A DNA stretch of 19,426 nt from JAGORY01 sp964517585 (GTDB lineage: Bacteria > Patescibacteriota > Gracilibacteria > Peribacterales > Peribacteraceae). The stretch is taken from positions 1-19,426 of the forward strand of contig CAZFCB010000025.1 in NCBI GenBank assembly GCA_964517585.1. The letters are read 5' to 3'. The notes beneath the pieces are model-generated. The model saw only the letters and a list, made by a program, of their open reading frames with translations, searched no databases and was not told the origin of the DNA. Positions 19,221-19,426 of the stretch are shown here, in pieces. The stretch's first letter is position 1. Every line of letters begins with the position of its first letter. Both the position numbers and the translations under genes were made by a program.

Positions 19221-19426
19221 TACTCGATCAGCTTACTTCAATAGATCGCTACCAATTGCACTAAAGAACGCCATTACGTGGAGCACTTTAGCGAACATAT
19301 CAGGCGCGGATTCCAATATCTTAACTTTTGATCACCTTGGATGAAATTATGTCCAAAATATGGGAACTTATGTGTTATCACACCATTATTCTGGCCATCT
19401 TTTCTCTTCCCACACTCCGTTTTTCT
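19221..19426. other. Downstream region, no complete gene seen
   Basis: A weak hairpin CTAAAG (19261-19266) with CTTTAG (19286-19291) has no U-run. An open frame begins at ATG 19342 and runs to the window edge (about 28 codons, unrecognised). The last 30 nt are pyrimidine-rich (TTTTCTCTTCCC...), like the leaders of genes here, so the next start codon may lie just beyond the edge. Confidence 0.4.

Overview
This window looks like part of the genome of a Patescibacteria/CPR bacterium, most like the Peregrinibacteria/Peribacteria group. That is inferred from the gene set, not from a search. A long ribosomal protein cluster runs rplC-rplD-rplW-rplB-rpsS-rplV-rpsC-rplP-rpmC-rpsQ-rplN-rplX-rplE-rpsN-rpsH-rplF-rplR-rpsE. 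It has a zinc-type S14, no rpmD (L30) after rpsE (L30 loss is a CPR hallmark), no rpsJ before rplC and no rplO-secY after rpsE. UGA serves as a normal stop (rplP, rpsQ and rplX end in ATGA overlaps), so the code is standard table 11, not the Gracilibacteria code.

Layout. 1-1727: beta-CASP metallo-beta-lactamase RNA nuclease, then an intergenic stretch with hairpins and a possible 53-aa ORF. 1764-2810 (minus): a tRNA-like element just upstream of an HD-domain hydrolase gene, which is followed by a small coupled ORF. 2817-2950 (plus): a consensus promoter, a predicted ~75-nt small RNA and its terminator; the 5' end of this RNA is complementary (17 of 18 nt) to the tRNA-like RNA. 2948-5025 (minus): a DUF2000 gene and lysS, with a 100-N assembly gap inside a heptanucleotide repeat palindrome at the end of lysS. 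5026-5478: divergent lysS/rplC control region with nonamer repeats, palindromes and a good plus-strand promoter. 5479-14876: the ribosomal protein cluster. 14960-15502: a DJ-1/PfpI protein that appears to start at ACG. 15567-16762: two divergent paralogous tandem-ACT proteins. 16211-16327: a leucine-codon-rich leader peptide with alternative RNA stems and a terminator, that is, a leu attenuator. 16800-18440: leuA. 18477-19220: an unrecognised protein.

Three window-wide signals stand out. First, no gene start I inspected has a convincing Shine-Dalgarno sequence; most are preceded by pyrimidine-rich runs such as CTCTC or TTCC. Second, several intergenic gaps carry 7-nt-phased degenerate repeats, often arranged as a G-rich arm and its C-rich inverse, running into neighbouring stop codons. 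Third, several ribosomal proteins carry Lys/Ser/Ala/Pro-rich C-terminal tails.

How it works together: lysS and the ribosomal cluster are divergent translation genes. The second ACT gene and leuA form an operon whose expression should respond to charged tRNA-Leu through the leader peptide, while LeuA keeps its C-terminal leucine-feedback domain, giving two layers of leucine control. The tRNA-like/small-RNA pair and the leu attenuator are the best candidates for undescribed regulation.
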